64,000 bases of DNA from a bacterium (GTDB lineage: Bacteria > JAMCPX01), in NCBI GenBank assembly GCA_021787665.1, contig JAJYLN010000002.1, forward strand, positions 189,580 to 253,579. The letters are read 5' to 3'. Shown piece after piece: positions 61,855 to 64,000 of this stretch; the stretch's first letter is position 1, and every line of letters begins with the position of its first letter. The notes below the pieces were generated by a model. It saw nothing but the letters and a program-made list of their open reading frames with translations. It ran no database searches and had not been told where the DNA came from. Position numbers and translations under genes: made by a program.

Positions 61855-61860
61855 CTCAGA

Positions 61861-63549
61861 TCAGTAGAGTATGTTGCTGCACGTGGAGGTCGTCACACTG
61901 ATATAGTTCCCGCTGGTGCACTGGCAGAAGAGCTTTTGGACGTTGGCCGGCTGCTTGCAGTAGTCCGCTATCGCCGCGGGGGACAGCGGGTCGCCCGCAA
62001 GAATGGACGGCAGGTCCGGGAGGGGTACGCTCGTTCCGAGCGTCTGGTTCATCTGCTGGACAAAGATACTCGCGAGTATCGCATAGCCCGTGTTGGTGAG
62101 GTGCAGATCATCGAGACTGTAGAAACCGCCTAAGTGGCTCATCTTGAGGAACGTGTTGCCGACCTGGTATTCGGGGAAGCCTTCAGCATCGAAGGTTATC
62201 TTCTGGCCGTTTAAGGTGAGGTTTCCGCTTACCAGTTCATCGAACGGGACGATATGGACGTTCGGGTATTGCTTGACCACCTGCCTCAGCTCAGCGTTGA
62301 ACTGGTCTATCCTCTCATTCGTAGCGGAGAACGTGCTGCAGGCGTTTTTCTGGCATGGATCGGTTAAGACCGAGCAGTCGTAGTTGTTGGATGCACTCGC
62401 GTCCTGGTCCAGCGTCTGCAGGGACACATTGGCGAAGGTCTCATGGCACGCGGCGAGCTGGTTCAGCGCGCCCTGCTGGTCGGACGGGAACATGCTGATG
62501 TGAGGCACATTGGCAAGGAAGACCTGGGCCCCGGTAGATGCGAATGCAGCAACAGCCTGCGTAATGTAGAAGGTGAACTCACTCAGCGTCGTATTGTCGG
62601 TAACGAGGTCGTTCCCGTACAGGTCCGTGCTCATGATTATCGTCGGGTGCCTGTCTATGGCCATCTGGGTCTCGGACTCGATGTCCTTTGTCTCGAGTAT
62701 GCTGTTGTCCTGCGGTGCGAACAGGATATTACTCAGCACGATCGTGCCGAGCCCTCTGCTCGTTGTCGATGCAGGGCCGGTGACCTCGTTCTCGATGGTC
62801 GCACCGGGTACCGCGATGTTGTAAGGGAGTACGCTGATGTCTTCAAAGTTCCTCGGTATGTTCATGGTCTTTGTCTGGGGATCTACGAGGGCATTGACGA
62901 CAGCATCTGCGATATTGCTCGTGTCCAGGGAATAGGCTCCGGTCGTGTCGAGCCCGGCGAGTCCCAGGTCCGGCGGTACGCCCGGCATCTTGAAGAGAGG
63001 GATCGGGAAATACGCTCCTGCCTGCCGTGCCACCCATGCTGCCGGCCCGTTAAGCTCGGCGATCTCGTTGTAGCTATCGGACTGGAAGCCCGCCGTGTAG
63101 CTTGCGCCTACGGCAATAAAGGTCTTGAACGCGCTGCTTACCGGTGGCTCGTACGTGTAAGCGCCTGCGAGGTACGCGCAGGTACTGAGGCCGTTTGCCA
63201 TGACGAGCGGGTAGGTTCCTGCAGTCGGCGTGCCGGCCGTCGTGAAGGTGATCGTCATCGAGCCATGAGGTTGCGTGAAGGTCGTGAGCCACCGAGCCTT
63301 ATTGCCGAGATAGACTGTCGTCGGGGTGAACCCCGGGGCTGTCCCCCTGATCACCGCAGTCACCTGCTGGTCGCCGAACAACGGACCGGTCGTGGGCGAT
63401 ATGCTCATGAGCTGTATGCCGGAAGCAAGACTGGTACATACGCCGGCATACCTGCTGTCTATGGAGCTACTGCTGTTGTTACCGCACCCCTGCACGAGTA
63501 ACGTTATTGACAGGAGCAAGAGGGCTACAAGAGTGTTTGCAATTTTCAT
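61861..63549 (-). CDS. SGNH/GDSL-type hydrolase lipoprotein with IPT/TIG-like domain
   Basis: The protein has 562 residues. A lipoprotein signal ends LLVQGCGNN (lipobox Cys ~22). Residues ~45-135 form an IPT/TIG-like beta sandwich (ISPTTGPLFGDQQVTAVIRG). The remaining ~420 residues resemble an SGNH esterase: block I FIAVGASYTAGFQSDS (GAS in place of GDS), the STDLYGNDLV oxyanion Asn, and SLDDLHLTNTGYAILASIFV (Asp-His). The C-terminus has several cysteines (FCQCTSGNYISVTTSTCSN). It is likely a surface-attached esterase or lipase; the substrate is unknown. Confidence 0.8.
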   Translation of the reverse strand: MKIANTLVALLLLSITLLVQGCGNNSSSSIDSRYAGVCTSLASGIQLMSISPTTGPLFGDQQVTAVIRGTAPGFTPTTVYLGNKARWLTTFTQPHGSMTITFTTAGTPTAGTYPLVMANGLSTCAYLAGAYTYEPPVSSAFKTFIAVGASYTAGFQSDSYNEIAELNGPAAWVARQAGAYFPIPLFKMPGVPPDLGLAGLDTTGAYSLDTSNIADAVVNALVDPQTKTMNIPRNFEDISVLPYNIAVPGATIENEVTGPASTTSRGLGTIVLSNILFAPQDNSILETKDIESETQMAIDRHPTIIMSTDLYGNDLVTDNTTLSEFTFYITQAVAAFASTGAQVFLANVPHISMFPSDQQGALNQLAACHETFANVSLQTLDQDASASNNYDCSVLTDPCQKNACSTFSATNERIDQFNAELRQVVKQYPNVHIVPFDELVSGNLTLNGQKITFDAEGFPEYQVGNTFLKMSHLGGFYSLDDLHLTNTGYAILASIFVQQMNQTLGTSVPLPDLPSILAGDPLSPAAIADYCKQPANVQKLFCQCTSGNYISVTTSTCSNILY

Positions 63550-63619
63550 AGTGTTCCTTCCTTTACCGGATTATAGCTATACTACACGAAAGTCGCCCTC
63601 ATTTGCAACATATTTTTTC

Positions 63620-63649
63620 TTGACATCTACTCACTCTTGTGTCTATAAA
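63620..63649 (+). promoter_or_regulatory. Sigma-70-type promoter of the Cys-rich protein gene
   Basis: TTGACA (63620-63625), an 18-bp spacer and TATAAA (63644-63649) lie ~105 bp before the start at 63755. Confidence 0.6.
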
Positions 63650-63754
63650 GAGTCTAGAGTAAACCAGCACTGACTTTGCCACCTTTAAGATTGGTTGTTT
63701 AAAGACCCTTCAGTGGGTTGGACGATATAAACGATTATATAAAGGGAGGAGTTT

Positions 63755-64000
63755 ATGAAGCAGTCGAAGGTTGTGTTCAGCCTACGGACGATAAGTTTTT
63801 ACCTTTTTTCGCTCTTTCTCGTTTTGCTTATCAAACCCGGTATTACTTTTGCCGATTATATTGTAGGCTTTTGGGCACCACCGCCTGCCTGGCAGACAAC
63901 GCTTCCAGGATTTGACAGCAATTGCGGCTATTGTGAATGGGCAAACATGTGTACTTCTGGTACACCCATTACCGAATGGAACTGTTACCTCGATTGTAAC
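63755..64000 (+). CDS. Cys-rich exported protein (C-terminus cut by window edge)
   Basis: The ATG at 63755 has the strong site AAAGGGAGGAG just upstream. The visible 82 residues start MKQSKVVFSLRTISFYLFSL with a signal peptide ending near ITFADYIVG. The mature part is rich in Trp and Cys: YIVGFWAPPPAWQTTLPGFD, SNCGYCEWANMCTSGTPITE and WNCYLDCN. The frame runs past the window end, so total length is unknown. I do not recognise the family. Confidence 0.65.
   Translation, partial: MKQSKVVFSLRTISFYLFSLFLVLLIKPGITFADYIVGFWAPPPAWQTTLPGFDSNCGYCEWANMCTSGTPITEWNCYLDCN

Noticed and set aside
62443-63501. 352-codon plus-strand frame opposite the lipoprotein
   Set aside because: The minus-strand frame has a lipobox and SGNH blocks; the plus-strand product is Arg/Val-rich and unlike any family.

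Overview
The window is a bacterial chromosome segment from a Gram-negative-type organism. The evidence is outer-membrane-style lipoprotein and SurA-like export factors, a Wzx-type flippase with O-antigen-like sugar genes, FtsEX, and sigma-54 control of nitrogen genes. Housekeeping genes are GC-rich with long overlapping operons. The gene set (sigma-54/GAF activators, GAF-GGDEF protein, RimK-like ATP-grasp, acyl-CoA dehydrogenase with a FadR-type operator, and a FHVQTEDSG-type hypothetical protein) resembles Desulfobacterota/Nitrospirota-like lineages. That placement is inference from gene content, and no rRNA gene is present to test it.

Layout. 1-6.2 kb is a core region: a GAF membrane sensor (cut by the edge), FtsB/DivIC and C-terminal processing protease on the minus strand, then a SurA-like export protein, RimK-like ATP-grasp ligase and bifunctional NAD(P)H-hydrate repair enzyme on the plus strand. 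6.3-34.1 kb is a mosaic surface-polysaccharide island: about seven glycosyltransferases (one a GT2-GT4 fusion), a flippase, a dTDP-3-amino-3,6-dideoxyhexose pathway (isomerase, aminotransferase, N-acetyltransferase), three methyltransferase domains (one fused to a NodB-type deacetylase), and two large YfhO-like membrane proteins. Several AT-rich blocks, toxin-antitoxin genes (VapBC, nucleotidyltransferase modules), gene relics and an interspersed palindromic repeat show repeated recombination. DNA polymerase I sits inside this island.

34.3-36.7 kb holds small unknown genes and a fused MsrA-MsrB. 36.8-45.2 kb is a long plus-strand run: mnmA, rhodanese, MauE/DoxX-like, hypothetical, split transketolase (two genes), ftsE, ftsX, thiC, Yip1-like. 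45.3-49.4 kb carries a GAF-GGDEF cyclase, a sugar-nucleotide epimerase and an acyl-CoA dehydrogenase with a perfect FadR-type palindrome upstream. 49.5-57.2 kb has priA, a DUF456 protein, and an operon of plsX, a DUF2183/HAD-like gene, miaA and a GAF/AAA+/Fis sigma-54 activator.

57.2-61.8 kb is a nitrogen-assimilation unit: glnA and two tandem ammonium transporters. Each has its own sigma-54 (-24/-12) promoter and a pair of ACAAANTTGT-like palindromes 21-22 bp apart, plausibly read by the adjacent activator. The window ends with an SGNH-type lipoprotein and the start of a Cys-rich secreted protein.

The most notable signals are the shared regulatory code of the three nitrogen promoters, three successive relics of flippase C-termini, a decayed chimeric copy of a candidate toxin-antitoxin pair, the deacetylase-methyltransferase fusion, the FadR operator, and a dispersed terminator with covarying stem.
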